Translations under genes and position numbers: made by a program | Notes under the pieces: generated by a model | The model's input: only the letters and a program-made list of their open reading frames with translations | Database searches by the model: none | Told to the model about the DNA's origin: nothing | In this document: in pieces, positions 9,445 to 18,016 of the stretch | Position numbering within the stretch: position 1 is the stretch's first letter | How the letters are laid out: each line of letters starts with the position of its first letter | Origin: Parcubacteria group bacterium | GTDB taxonomy: Bacteria > Patescibacteriota > Minisyncoccia > Phycocordibacterales > JABMNX01 | Assembly (NCBI GenBank): GCA_016784305.1 | Contig: JADHUY010000002.1 | Coordinates: 1 to 43,522, forward strand | Length of the DNA: 43,522 nucleotides | Reading direction: 5' to 3'

Positions 9445-9981
9445 ATGGATTTATGGCACGATGTAGAACTTGGTAAAGACGCCCCAAACATTTTCAACAC
9501 TATCGTTGAAATACCAAGAGGATCACACAACAAGTACGAGATTGATAAAGAAACAGGTCTGATAGCGCTAGATAGGGCAAACTACGGAGCTGCACCGTAT
9601 CCTTTTGACTACGGGTTTGCACCGCAAACACTATGGGATGATGATGACGCACTTGATGTGATACTCCTTACCACCCACCCACTTTTCCCAGGTATAGTAG
9701 TCAAGACGCGCCCAATTGCTGTGCTTGAAATGATTGATACTGGTGAATCCGATTTTAAAATTATTGGCGTACCAGCTGATGACAAGCGTTTTGACAACAT
9801 TCACGATTTAGAAGACATGAATGAGCACAACCTACTAGAATACAAAAACTTCTTTGAAACTTACAAAGACCTAGCAGGCAAAGACGCTAAAGTAGAAATA
9901 CAAGGTTTTAAAGGAAAAAGTGACGCAATTGCCGCGGTTGAAAGGTCAGTAAAGCTATATAAAGATAAATTCAAAAAATAA
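9445..9981 (+). CDS. ppa: Inorganic pyrophosphatase
   Basis: VEIPRGSHNKYEIDKETGLIALDR, YPFDYGFAPQTLWDDDDALDVILL, GVPADDKRFDNI. Confidence 0.97.
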   Translation: MDLWHDVELGKDAPNIFNTIVEIPRGSHNKYEIDKETGLIALDRANYGAAPYPFDYGFAPQTLWDDDDALDVILLTTHPLFPGIVVKTRPIAVLEMIDTGESDFKIIGVPADDKRFDNIHDLEDMNEHNLLEYKNFFETYKDLAGKDAKVEIQGFKGKSDAIAAVERSVKLYKDKFKK

Positions 9982-9995
9982 AGACGAAAACGCCT

Positions 9996-10040
9996 GTATA
10001 CAAAGACCGCGCTTCCAAAAGAAGCGCGGTCTTTGTATAC
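9996..10040. terminator. 20-bp perfect stem hairpin downstream of ppa (GTATACAAAGACCGCGCTTC / GAAGCGCGGTCTTTGTATAC)
   Basis: Read directly; 5-nt loop CAAAA; no clean T-run, so possibly an RNA processing or stability hairpin. Confidence 0.6.
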
Positions 10041-10108
10041 TTATGGCAGTTAGAACCTAACTATTATTAGTACAAACTTAAAAACTGCTAAAACCAGTAA
10101 AATTATTT

Positions 10109-11035
10109 ATGAGTACAACTAACTCAATAACCACTACCAAGATACTGCTTGCAGTCATAGCGATAGCATTTCTTATTAGTGCTAACAATGCGTTTGCATT
10201 AGACCATTTAAAAAAAGCTGAAAATACTGACAATACTACTACAGACGTAAGAAAAGTAGACGTGCAAAGGGTAGATATTAATAGCGACAAACCTCAACCT
10301 GTAAAAGCACTAGACAGAGTTAAATCCTTTAGCTCTGACCTCATTAAAAGTTCTGGGGAGAGAAAGGCTAACGAAGAAATAAGAAAAGAGGCAGCAGACC
10401 GAGCTTCTAACCTGAGAGCTAATATAGAAGAAAAAGAAAGTGACCTTAGAAGAGATGCCGAGAATAAGAAAACGCAAGCAAATACAAAACTCGACGAAAG
10501 GAGAGGAGACTTGGCAGAAAAGAAAGACGACCGAGCGGAGACTTTGGAAAGTAAGCGAGCTGAGCTTGAAAACAGGAAAGCTCAAAGGGAAGCTGAGATA
10601 GATGAGAGACGTCAAGAAAGACAAGAGCAGCTCAGTGAGAGATCTAAAAGGCGTGTAGAAGCCTATGTTTTAAGGCTTGTTAATAGAATGAATGCAGCAG
10701 TGGAGAGACTACGTGAACTTATGGTGAGAGTAGACTCACGGATAACTAAATTCGAAGAAAGAGGAGTGGACGTGAGTGAGGCGAAAAGGTTTTCAGCTGT
10801 GGCAAAAGAGGAAATCGCAAAAGCTGATTCTGCAGTAAAAGACGCTGCACAATCTGTAAGAGACGCGCTTGCGGGAAACGACCCTCAAAACCAGAGAGAT
10901 GTAATAAATTCAAAGTTTCGAGTCGCCAAAGATGCAATAGTTGAAGCTCACAAAGCAGTAATATCTGCTGTTCGTGCACTTAAAGCTTCGGTCGACACTA
11001 ACAGCGACACCGATGACTCTAACGTAGAAAATTAA
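10109..11035 (+). CDS. Secreted/anchored coiled-coil hypothetical protein
   Basis: N-terminal signal-peptide-like ILLAVIAIAFLISANNAFA; long charged K/E/R coiled-coil region. Confidence 0.75.
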   Translation: MSTTNSITTTKILLAVIAIAFLISANNAFALDHLKKAENTDNTTTDVRKVDVQRVDINSDKPQPVKALDRVKSFSSDLIKSSGERKANEEIRKEAADRASNLRANIEEKESDLRRDAENKKTQANTKLDERRGDLAEKKDDRAETLESKRAELENRKAQREAEIDERRQERQEQLSERSKRRVEAYVLRLVNRMNAAVERLRELMVRVDSRITKFEERGVDVSEAKRFSAVAKEEIAKADSAVKDAAQSVRDALAGNDPQNQRDVINSKFRVAKDAIVEAHKAVISAVRALKASVDTNSDTDDSNVEN

Positions 11036-11051
11036 AGATTAACTAAAGAGT

Positions 11052-11408
11052 ATGGAGGAAAATAATAAAACACCAGAACAAAATATACCCGACCAAGTAC
11101 CAAATGTTGAGACAGGTGGAGATATGTCCGAAGAAAAAAAGTCTTCTGGCCCATTTGTTGGAATCGTAATTATTGTACTTGTTCTTGTTGTGGGAGGTCT
11201 CTATTTCTGGGGTTCAAAATTATCCAAAGAAAGACAAGACTTAGTAACACCTGAAGAAATACAAGCCGAAGCTGACCCGTCGCTTGAAGCCCTCAGTACA
11301 CAAAGTACTTCAGACGCGGTTGCAGACATTGAAGCAGATCTAGATACAACAGACCTTGGAGGGCTAGATGCTGAACTTGCAGACATTGATACAGAGTTCA
11401 GTCTCTAA
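11052..11408 (+). CDS. Small single-TM acidic membrane protein, hypothetical
   Basis: One TM segment (FVGIVIIVLVLVVGGLYFW), acidic C-terminus; followed by a terminator. Confidence 0.7.
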   Translation: MEENNKTPEQNIPDQVPNVETGGDMSEEKKSSGPFVGIVIIVLVLVVGGLYFWGSKLSKERQDLVTPEEIQAEADPSLEALSTQSTSDAVADIEADLDTTDLGGLDAELADIDTEFSL

Positions 11409-11419
11409 CCAAATCTTCA

Positions 11420-11459
11420 CAAAACAAAATCCCCCACCCTCACGGGGGATTTTGTTTTG
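11420..11459 (+). terminator. Rho-independent terminator
   Basis: CAAAACAAAATCCCCC-ACCCTCAC-GGGGGATTTTGTTTTG. Confidence 0.85.
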
Positions 11460-11493
11460 ACATCCTCGACTAAAAGCTGTAATTTTGGTAGCT

Positions 11494-12639
11494 ATGTCAG
11501 AGTTATATAAAAATATAAAAATAAATAGAAAGGATGGGGAGGTTGAGATAGAGGGTGAGGTGCCAACCGATGTGGTAAGCGGATACAGGACTAATGCCAT
11601 AAAAAAGCTTGGAGCAACTGCTAATATCTCTGGGTTTAGAAAAGGGCACATCCCCGAAGATATTTTGGTATCAAATATCGGAGAGCAGGGAGTCATGGAA
11701 GAAGCTGCACAAAGTGCTCTTGCTGATGTTTACCCTCAATTAGTTATTGAATATAAGCTTAGAGTTCTTGGGTCACCTAAAATAGCTATCACAAAACTTG
11801 CATCTGGAAATCCAATTGGCTTTAAAATAACAACTGAAACTTTTCCAGAAATTGATCTACCTGGCTACAAAGAAATTGCTAAAGAGGTGTCATCAAAAAA
11901 AGAAGACGTTTTAGTAACAGAGGAAGATGTTGAGAAAATGCTTTTAGAAGTTCGCCGTGGTAAAGCACGCTTTGAGAAATCAGTCGCAACTGATTTCTCG
12001 CCCGAGGGCGTTAAACAAGAAACCACAGAATCTAAAGAAGTGGGAGAGCCTACAGAAATAAGTAGCAACAATGCCGCACCTGAAGCAGAAATAAAAGACG
12101 AAGATTTGCCAGAGCTTGATGACGAGTTTGTAAGTACAATTGGCAACTTTAAGACTGTTGACGAGTTTAAGGCACGAGTACGGGAAGATATTAAAAAGCA
12201 AAAGGAATTTCAAGTAAATGACAAAGCGCGAAGTGACCTAGCAGACCAACTTGTCGTAAAAACCAAAATAAATGTTCCTGAAATTCTAATAGAACATGAG
12301 GTTGACAGGATGATGGCGCAAATGAAAGAAGACGTAGCAAAGACAGGGAGCACACTTGATAAATATCTTGAGCAAATTAGTAAGACAGAAGAGGACTTAA
12401 GGAAGGACTGGCGCGAGAGTGGAGAAAAAAGAGCAAAACTCCAACTAATATTAAATGCCATCGGAGAGGTTGAGCACATTCATCCAGAGAAAGAGGATGT
12501 TGATAAACAAGTAGAGCTCATCATGAAAGACGTAAAAGGCGCAAAAGAAGAGAACGTACGTGCATATGTGGACATGACATTAACCAACCAAAAGGTATTT
12601 GAGTTTTTGGAAAACCAAACTCTTGCCAGCGATAAGTAA
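11494..12639 (+). CDS. tig: Trigger factor (apparently lacking the PPIase domain)
   Basis: N-terminal ribosome-binding signature ISGFRKGHIPEDIL; C-terminal domain VPEILIEHEVDRMMAQM...; followed by clpP. Confidence 0.92.
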   Translation: MSELYKNIKINRKDGEVEIEGEVPTDVVSGYRTNAIKKLGATANISGFRKGHIPEDILVSNIGEQGVMEEAAQSALADVYPQLVIEYKLRVLGSPKIAITKLASGNPIGFKITTETFPEIDLPGYKEIAKEVSSKKEDVLVTEEDVEKMLLEVRRGKARFEKSVATDFSPEGVKQETTESKEVGEPTEISSNNAAPEAEIKDEDLPELDDEFVSTIGNFKTVDEFKARVREDIKKQKEFQVNDKARSDLADQLVVKTKINVPEILIEHEVDRMMAQMKEDVAKTGSTLDKYLEQISKTEEDLRKDWRESGEKRAKLQLILNAIGEVEHIHPEKEDVDKQVELIMKDVKGAKEENVRAYVDMTLTNQKVFEFLENQTLASDK

Positions 12640-12651
12640 TGTGGTATAGTA

Positions 12652-13260
12652 ATGGACATGAATAAAGAAACAACTGAAATAAGAAACCAGCTCGTACCAA
12701 TGGTGGTTGAAAAAAGCCCATTTGGTGAAAGAGCATATGACATATATTCCCGCCTCTTAAAAGAGCGAATAATCTTCCTTGGCGGGCCGGTTGAGGACTA
12801 CACAGCAAACCTAATAATTGCTCAGCTACTCTTCCTTGAGTCAGAGGACCCAAAGAAAGATATCAGCTTCTACATTAACTCACCTGGGGGCTCTGTAACA
12901 GCGGGGCTTGCGATACTTGATACGATGAATCACATCAAGCCTGATGTATCAACGGTATGTGTTGGTATCGCAGCTAGCGCTGCGGCGGTTTTACTCTCTG
13001 CAGGAAAGAAAAAGAAGCGCTTTGTCCTACCAAATGCTGAAGTTATGATTCACCAGCCATGGGGAGGAGCGCAAGGACAAGCTACTGACATTGAAATCAC
13101 AGCGAGGCACATTCTTTCTGTAAGAGACAAATTAAATAAGATACTTGCAAAAAACACCGGACAAACTGTTGCTCAAATTGAAAAAGACGTAGACCGCGAC
13201 TACTTTATGAGCGCCGAAGAGTCTAAAAAGTACGGTCTCGTGGATGAAATCCTTAAATAG
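12652..13260 (+). CDS. clpP: ATP-dependent Clp protease proteolytic subunit (likely start 12658)
   Basis: [60 protein letters not shown]. Confidence 0.96.
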   Translation: MDMNKETTEIRNQLVPMVVEKSPFGERAYDIYSRLLKERIIFLGGPVEDYTANLIIAQLLFLESEDPKKDISFYINSPGGSVTAGLAILDTMNHIKPDVSTVCVGIAASAAAVLLSAGKKKKRFVLPNAEVMIHQPWGGAQGQATDIEITARHILSVRDKLNKILAKNTGQTVAQIEKDVDRDYFMSAEESKKYGLVDEILK

Positions 13261-13614
13261 AGGTTCATCGCAACAAGCTGACGAGGTATTTGTCAAACTC
13301 GCTTCGCCGTGCAATCTCAGAGCTTGCTCCGATGTATTGAACCTATGTTAGCTCCTCGGCTCGGAAATGTGAAAGCTTCGCTTTCCCACTTCTCTCGCCC
13401 TACGTCGCTAATAAACGCATAACTCGACAAAATCAGTAAACTCTGGTATGGTGACCCCATACCAATTTTACATTTAACTTCTGAAATCCACCTTTCTAAC
13501 CGAACTGACTGACATTCTTGAAAAATTTTCACCGAATGAGTACAAGATTCTTAAAAAAAGACCGAATAGAAGCAAAAGTCACTTAGTCTGAAGGGCGAGA
13601 TTTCTATCTCGCAT

Positions 13615-15144
13615 ATGTCATTAAAAGTAATACTAGTCTTACTCATACTCTCTGGGTTAATAGGGATTGTTGTTGGGTATTTTCTGCGTTGGCTCGTCGC
13701 TCTTGGAAAGCGGGGTTCAATGGAACTTGAAATAAAGCAGAAGATGCTTGAAGCACGTGAGGAAGCAAAACAAATCACGCAGGAAGCGGAGGCAAAAGCA
13801 GTGTCTATAGTTGAATCTCTTAAAGTTGAACTCAAAGAAAAAGAGAGCGATCTTAAAAGAAACGAAGATAGGCTCATTAAAAAGGACGAAACGATTGAAA
13901 AGAGGAGATCTGACGTTGAAAAAGAAGCAGAAGATCTAAAGAAAAAGATTGAAGAAGTCCGCACAATCAAAGAAAATACAGAAGCATTGAACAAAAAAAG
14001 GAAGGAGGAACTTGAACGCGTCTCTTCTTTATCAGAGGATGACGCCAAGAAAGAACTCATGAGTCTAGTGGAGAAAGACAGCGAAGAAGACATAATGGTC
14101 CGCCTTCAAAAACTTGAAGTTGAAGGAAAAGAAAGACTTGATAGAAAAGCTAAAGACATACTTACATCTTCAATACACAGACTAGGTAACTCTGTTATTG
14201 ACGACATTATGTCCACTTCTGTTGCCATCCCGTCTGAAGAAATAAAGGGAAAAATCATTGGAAAAGAAGGTCGCAACATCAAGGCATTTGAAAGAGCTAC
14301 CGGAGTAGATGTGATAATAGACGACACACCTGGGGCAATAACTCTCTCTTCATATGACCCAATAAGGCGCCAAATAGCCCGTGTAGCGCTTGAAAACCTG
14401 ATAATTGACGGGCGTATTCAACCTGCAAAGATAGAAGACGTGGTTCAGAAGGCAAAAGATGAGATAAATAAAATAGTAAAAGAAAAAGGTGAACAAGCAT
14501 GTTACGAGTCAGGCGTACATGGGCTCGACCCACGGCTAATCCAAATTGTTGGACGCTTACATTTTAGAACTAGCTACGGACAAAACGTACTCTTTCATTC
14601 AATTGAGATGGCACACATTTCAGCAATTATGGCAGAGGAGCTTGGTGCAAACGTAGCTGTTGCTCGCGCTGGGGCACTCCTTCACGATATTGGGAAAGCA
14701 GTTGACCACGAAGTCCAAGGCACACACGTTGAAATTGGACGAAGAATACTCCAAAAGTTTGGAGTTGATGAAGAGGTAATAAAAGCTATGCAAGCTCACC
14801 ATGAAGAGTACCCGTATGAAACACCTGAATCAATAATAGTCCAAGTAGCCGATGCTATCTCTGGTGGACGCCCTGGAGCAAGACGGGACTCAGTAGAAAA
14901 CTATATAAAGCGTCTTGAAGATCTTGAAGCTATCGCAAACAACCACAAAGGAGTTGACAAAAGCTACGCAATCCAAGCAGGGCGTGAGATACGCGTATTT
15001 GTAAACCCAACAGAAGTGACAGACGTCGAGGCAAAGAAAATGGCCAGAGATATAGCACTCCAGATTGAAAGCGAACTTAAATATCCTGGAGAAATAAAGG
15101 TAAACGTTATTAGAGAAAACCGCGTTATTGAATTCGCGCGCTAA
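13615..15144 (+). CDS. rny: Ribonuclease Y
   Basis: N-terminal TM, long coiled coil, KH domain IIGKEGRNIKAFERATGVDVIIDDTPGAITLSSYDPIRR, HD domain GALLHDIGKAVDHE. Confidence 0.96.
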   Translation: MSLKVILVLLILSGLIGIVVGYFLRWLVALGKRGSMELEIKQKMLEAREEAKQITQEAEAKAVSIVESLKVELKEKESDLKRNEDRLIKKDETIEKRRSDVEKEAEDLKKKIEEVRTIKENTEALNKKRKEELERVSSLSEDDAKKELMSLVEKDSEEDIMVRLQKLEVEGKERLDRKAKDILTSSIHRLGNSVIDDIMSTSVAIPSEEIKGKIIGKEGRNIKAFERATGVDVIIDDTPGAITLSSYDPIRRQIARVALENLIIDGRIQPAKIEDVVQKAKDEINKIVKEKGEQACYESGVHGLDPRLIQIVGRLHFRTSYGQNVLFHSIEMAHISAIMAEELGANVAVARAGALLHDIGKAVDHEVQGTHVEIGRRILQKFGVDEEVIKAMQAHHEEYPYETPESIIVQVADAISGGRPGARRDSVENYIKRLEDLEAIANNHKGVDKSYAIQAGREIRVFVNPTEVTDVEAKKMARDIALQIESELKYPGEIKVNVIRENRVIEFAR

Positions 15145-15377
15145 AACTTATACTAGAGTTATTAAAATTTGGCTTTAGACCAAACAAAGCAGCATTTTTC
15201 CTATAAAAATAGCGCGGATAAATAGATAACTACAGAAACCTACCATTTATAGCTGTGCATTAGTACCTATTGCGCCATATACGGCTTTAGATATAATAAT
15301 CCCACAGTTTCTATTAGTATAAATGGTATGCTAGGAACACAGGGGTCGAATTACACGACACTTTTAGTAAACACACT

Positions 15378-15653
15378 ATGAACAAAGCAGCTATAGTAGA
15401 CAAAGTACACGAAGTACTAGGAACAACAAAGGCTGACGCAGAGCGCGCAGTTGAATGCGTTATTGACGCAATCGTTAATGGTCTTACAAGCGGTGACGAG
15501 GTATCAATCGCAGGTCTTGGTACATTTGAAGCCAAGATGCGAAGTGCACGAACTGGACGAAACCCACGAACTGGGGAGTCAATCCAAATTCCTGCAATGC
15601 GCGTGCCGAAGTTTAGGGCAGCAAAAGCACTAAAAGACGCTGTAAAGAAATAG
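15378..15653 (+). CDS. hup: HU-family DNA-binding protein
   Basis: MNKAAIVDKVHEVLGTTKADAERAVECVIDAIVNGLTSGDEVSIAGLGTFEAKMRSARTGRNPRTGESIQIPAMRVPKFRAAKALKDAV. Confidence 0.96.
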   Translation: MNKAAIVDKVHEVLGTTKADAERAVECVIDAIVNGLTSGDEVSIAGLGTFEAKMRSARTGRNPRTGESIQIPAMRVPKFRAAKALKDAVKK

Positions 15654-15681
15654 GCTAACCTTATTGAGGGTTCGCCCACTA

Positions 15682-15715
15682 CCCACAAAACCCGCCTTTA
15701 GGCGGGTTTTGTGGG
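15682..15715. terminator. Terminator downstream of hup
   Basis: CCCACAAAACCCGCC-TTTA-GGCGGGTTTTGTGGG. Confidence 0.85.
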
Positions 15716-15719
15716 TCTC

Positions 15720-15793
15720 TGGTGCGGGTAGAGAGAATCGAACTCTCGTCTACTGCTTGGAAGGCAGTCATTCTGCCACTAAACTATACCCGC
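15720..15793 (-). tRNA. tRNA-Gly (anticodon TCC)
   Basis: Reverse strand GCGGGTATAGTTTAGTGGCAGAATGACTGCCTTCCAAGCAGTAGACGAGAGTTCGATTCTCTCTACCCGCACCA; cloverleaf with loop CTTCCAA; CCA encoded. Confidence 0.93.
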
Positions 15794-15811
15794 TCTTATG
15801 ACTCAATGTAC

Positions 15812-15841
15812 GAAGGCAGTCATTGCACTTAACTATACCCG
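15812..15841 (-). pseudogene. tRNA-Gly 5'-half fragment (degenerate partial duplicate)
   Basis: gaaggcagtcattgcacttaactatacccg closely matches gaaggcagtcattctgccactaaactatacccg of the adjacent tRNA-Gly(TCC), with a small internal deletion. Confidence 0.7.
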
Positions 15842-15902
15842 TAAATCTGTACCCTACGTATCAAAGATACACTGGTAGTAGCCCAGATGCTACCAAAAAA
15901 CA

Positions 15903-15931
15903 AAAGCCCCTGCAATTGCAGGGGCCTTTGT
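15903..15931 (-). terminator. Terminator (stem GCCCCTGCAATTGCAGGGGC with T-run on minus strand)
   Basis: Minus strand AAAGGCCCCTGCAATTGCAGGGGCTTTTGTTTTTT, downstream of the small minus ORF. Confidence 0.75.
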
Positions 15932-15945
15932 ATTATTAGACTGAA

Positions 15946-16041
15946 TTACTCAGAAGACTCTTCTGTAGCCTCTTCAGCTGGTGCGGCAACCTCTTCAGTA
16001 GCGCCTTCAGCTGGTGCGTCAGTTGTTTCGTCGAAAAACAT
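15946..16041 (-). CDS. Small acidic Ala/Glu-rich peptide (31 aa, MFFDETTDAPAEGATEEVAAPAEEATEESSE)
   Basis: Short ORF inside the 15946..16161 track ORF; preceded by a near-consensus promoter and followed by a terminator. Confidence 0.45.
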   Translation of the reverse strand: MFFDETTDAPAEGATEEVAAPAEEATEESSE

Positions 16042-16114
16042 AACAATTTTATTTAGATCCGAAATGCAGATCGCTGTTAATAAAAAAGCTGGGCTAAACC
16101 CAAACTTATGTAGA

Positions 16115-16142
16115 AGTATACACGAATAAAGCAAGTTGTCAA
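16115..16142 (-). promoter_or_regulatory. Near-consensus sigma70-type promoter TTGACA-16 bp-TATACT driving the small minus-strand gene
   Basis: Reverse complement TTGACAACTTGCTTTATTCGTGTATACT. Confidence 0.65.
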
Positions 16143-16224
16143 CACTATGAAATAATTCCACATATATGTCAAATTACCTTCAGACCCTTATATAAAGCCC
16201 TGCTTGATGTATACTGCAGAGACT

Positions 16225-17403
16225 ATGCACATACTAAAAGCCCTAGGAGTCAAAAATATCCTCTTCTTCCTAACGGTAATCGCCGTAGTTACCGTAGGCT
16301 CTCTCATAGAAAGCCCTAAAGAGGTCGTAATCCATGAGCCAGTTATAAACGATGCGGAAATTCTTGAGATTCCTGCCACAAATATTGAGGAAGATGTCGT
16401 TATAGAGGAGGAGGTGGTGCTTGACACAGCACCAATTCCGGAGGAAACAACTCCTAAAGCTGTAGTGGTGCCAGAAACTCCAGAAGAGACTGTGGAGGCT
16501 AGCGAGGAGGAAGTGATAATAGTCCCAGCTACTCCTAAGGTTGAGACAAAATCCCTCAACAAGATAAATAGCGAGGTGGCCGAAGCCACAGTAAACATAC
16601 TTTGTAGCTCAAATGGCACAGGAGTGCTCCAATCAACGACTGGCTCTGGTGTAATTATAGATCCAAAGGGGGTTATTATTACAAATGCTCACATTGCGCA
16701 GTATCTACTACTCAAAGACTATCCCTCTCCTCGCTCTATAGAGTGCACAGGACGCACTGGAAGCCCTGCTAGAGCCAAGTACACTCTTGAACTACTCTAC
16801 ATCTCAAAAGAATGGGTAAAGGAACATGCAGGTGACATACGCACAGCAGAGCCAAAAGGCACCGGAGAACATGACTTTGCACTTCTGCGTGTAACAGGCC
16901 GCACTGATCCCAATGCATCACTTCCGAGTTCATTTCCATATGTTGAAGCAAGCACAGACGAAATAGATTTTGTGGTGGGAGAAGAAATGTTAGTGCGGAG
17001 CTACCCAGCTGGGCTCTTGGGTGGTATTTCAATACAAAAAGATCTCTACGCGGTGGCAACCATAGTAAACATTATGAAACTTTACACATTCTCTAGTACC
17101 AATATTGACCTAATATCAATAGGTGGTTCCATTGCAGCACAAGGTGGTTCATCAGGCGGTGCCGTAATTGACACAGACGGCAAATTAAGAGGCATCATAG
17201 TGACCTCAAGCCGTGAGGAAACTACTGGTGAGCGTGACCTACGTGCCATTACACTTGCCCACGTTGAGCGAGACCTAGAAGAGTATGAAAATACTACTTT
17301 AGGTGGGCTCCTCTCTGGAGACATATCTGCCAAAGCCGAAAACTTTGGCTTAAATAAAGCCCCTCAGCTTACCAAGCTCCTCACGGATGTACTTGAGAAA
17401 TAG
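16225..17403 (+). CDS. Membrane-anchored trypsin-like (S1/HtrA-type) serine protease without recognisable PDZ domain
   Basis: N-terminal TM, GSGVIIDPKGVIITNAHIAQ (His), DFALLRVTGR (Asp), QGGSSGGAVIDTDGKLRGII (Ser). Confidence 0.85.
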   Translation: MHILKALGVKNILFFLTVIAVVTVGSLIESPKEVVIHEPVINDAEILEIPATNIEEDVVIEEEVVLDTAPIPEETTPKAVVVPETPEETVEASEEEVIIVPATPKVETKSLNKINSEVAEATVNILCSSNGTGVLQSTTGSGVIIDPKGVIITNAHIAQYLLLKDYPSPRSIECTGRTGSPARAKYTLELLYISKEWVKEHAGDIRTAEPKGTGEHDFALLRVTGRTDPNASLPSSFPYVEASTDEIDFVVGEEMLVRSYPAGLLGGISIQKDLYAVATIVNIMKLYTFSSTNIDLISIGGSIAAQGGSSGGAVIDTDGKLRGIIVTSSREETTGERDLRAITLAHVERDLEEYENTTLGGLLSGDISAKAENFGLNKAPQLTKLLTDVLEK

Positions 17404-17510
17404 GAAAAGTAAGACGTCAATTGACTACTGACCACGAGAGGAGTACAACGGGTTTAGTAAACGAATAAAATATGTGACATTTTGTCGAACCGTCAATGTA
17501 GGAGGGTATC

Positions 17511-17957
17511 ATGACGCGACTTTTTAACTTAGCATTAAGTGCAGTCGCTGTGCTGCTCTTACTGACATCAAGCGCAGTATCTGCACAAACGCAAACCAGG
17601 GCGACTTATATTCTCGAGATTGTTCATTACTCAACCACTCTACCGGCATGCAAAGAAAAGTCGCAAGCCGATGCAATTCTCGAAGACTTTAAAAACGGAA
17701 GAGTATATAAGTCGCTTGCACGCTACGATCTTTACGCGCGACAAGGCAAATGTGTGCCACTTGGGAAGTTGGACGTCTACGTCTTTAAGGAGAGGTTCAA
17801 GCAAGTTGAAGGACCTAAGGGCACTTTGCTCACACCAGCAAAGGTCCTGAACTCCAAAGATGAAGAACTATTCGCATGGACAAACGGATGCGTCATCACA
17901 GTAGAAGAATTAGAGAAAGACCTAATATTCACCTGTGGAGTAAGAATAAATATCTGA
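17511..17957 (+). CDS. Secreted hypothetical protein (signal peptide, 148 aa)
   Basis: MTRLFNLALSAVAVLLLLTSSAVSAQ signal peptide; GGAGG SD just upstream; terminator downstream. Confidence 0.65.
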   Translation: MTRLFNLALSAVAVLLLLTSSAVSAQTQTRATYILEIVHYSTTLPACKEKSQADAILEDFKNGRVYKSLARYDLYARQGKCVPLGKLDVYVFKERFKQVEGPKGTLLTPAKVLNSKDEELFAWTNGCVITVEELEKDLIFTCGVRINI

Positions 17958-17976
17958 CCAAGTTGTACAAACGCCA

Positions 17977-18005
17977 GAAAGCCCGACCAGGAATGTCGGG
18001 CTTTC
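17977..18005. terminator. Bidirectional-type terminator between convergent genes
   Basis: GAAAGCCCGAC-CAGGAAT-GTCGGGCTTTC. Confidence 0.8.
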
Positions 18006-18016
18006 GCACTTCTAAC

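Noticed and set aside
9996-10040. Transposon terminal inverted repeat
   Set aside because: Single compact 20-bp-stem hairpin directly after ppa; best explained as a 3'-end RNA hairpin.
13551-14093. Minus-strand 180-aa ORF opposite rny
   Set aside because: Ser/Phe-rich mirror of the RNase Y coiled coil; no independent support.
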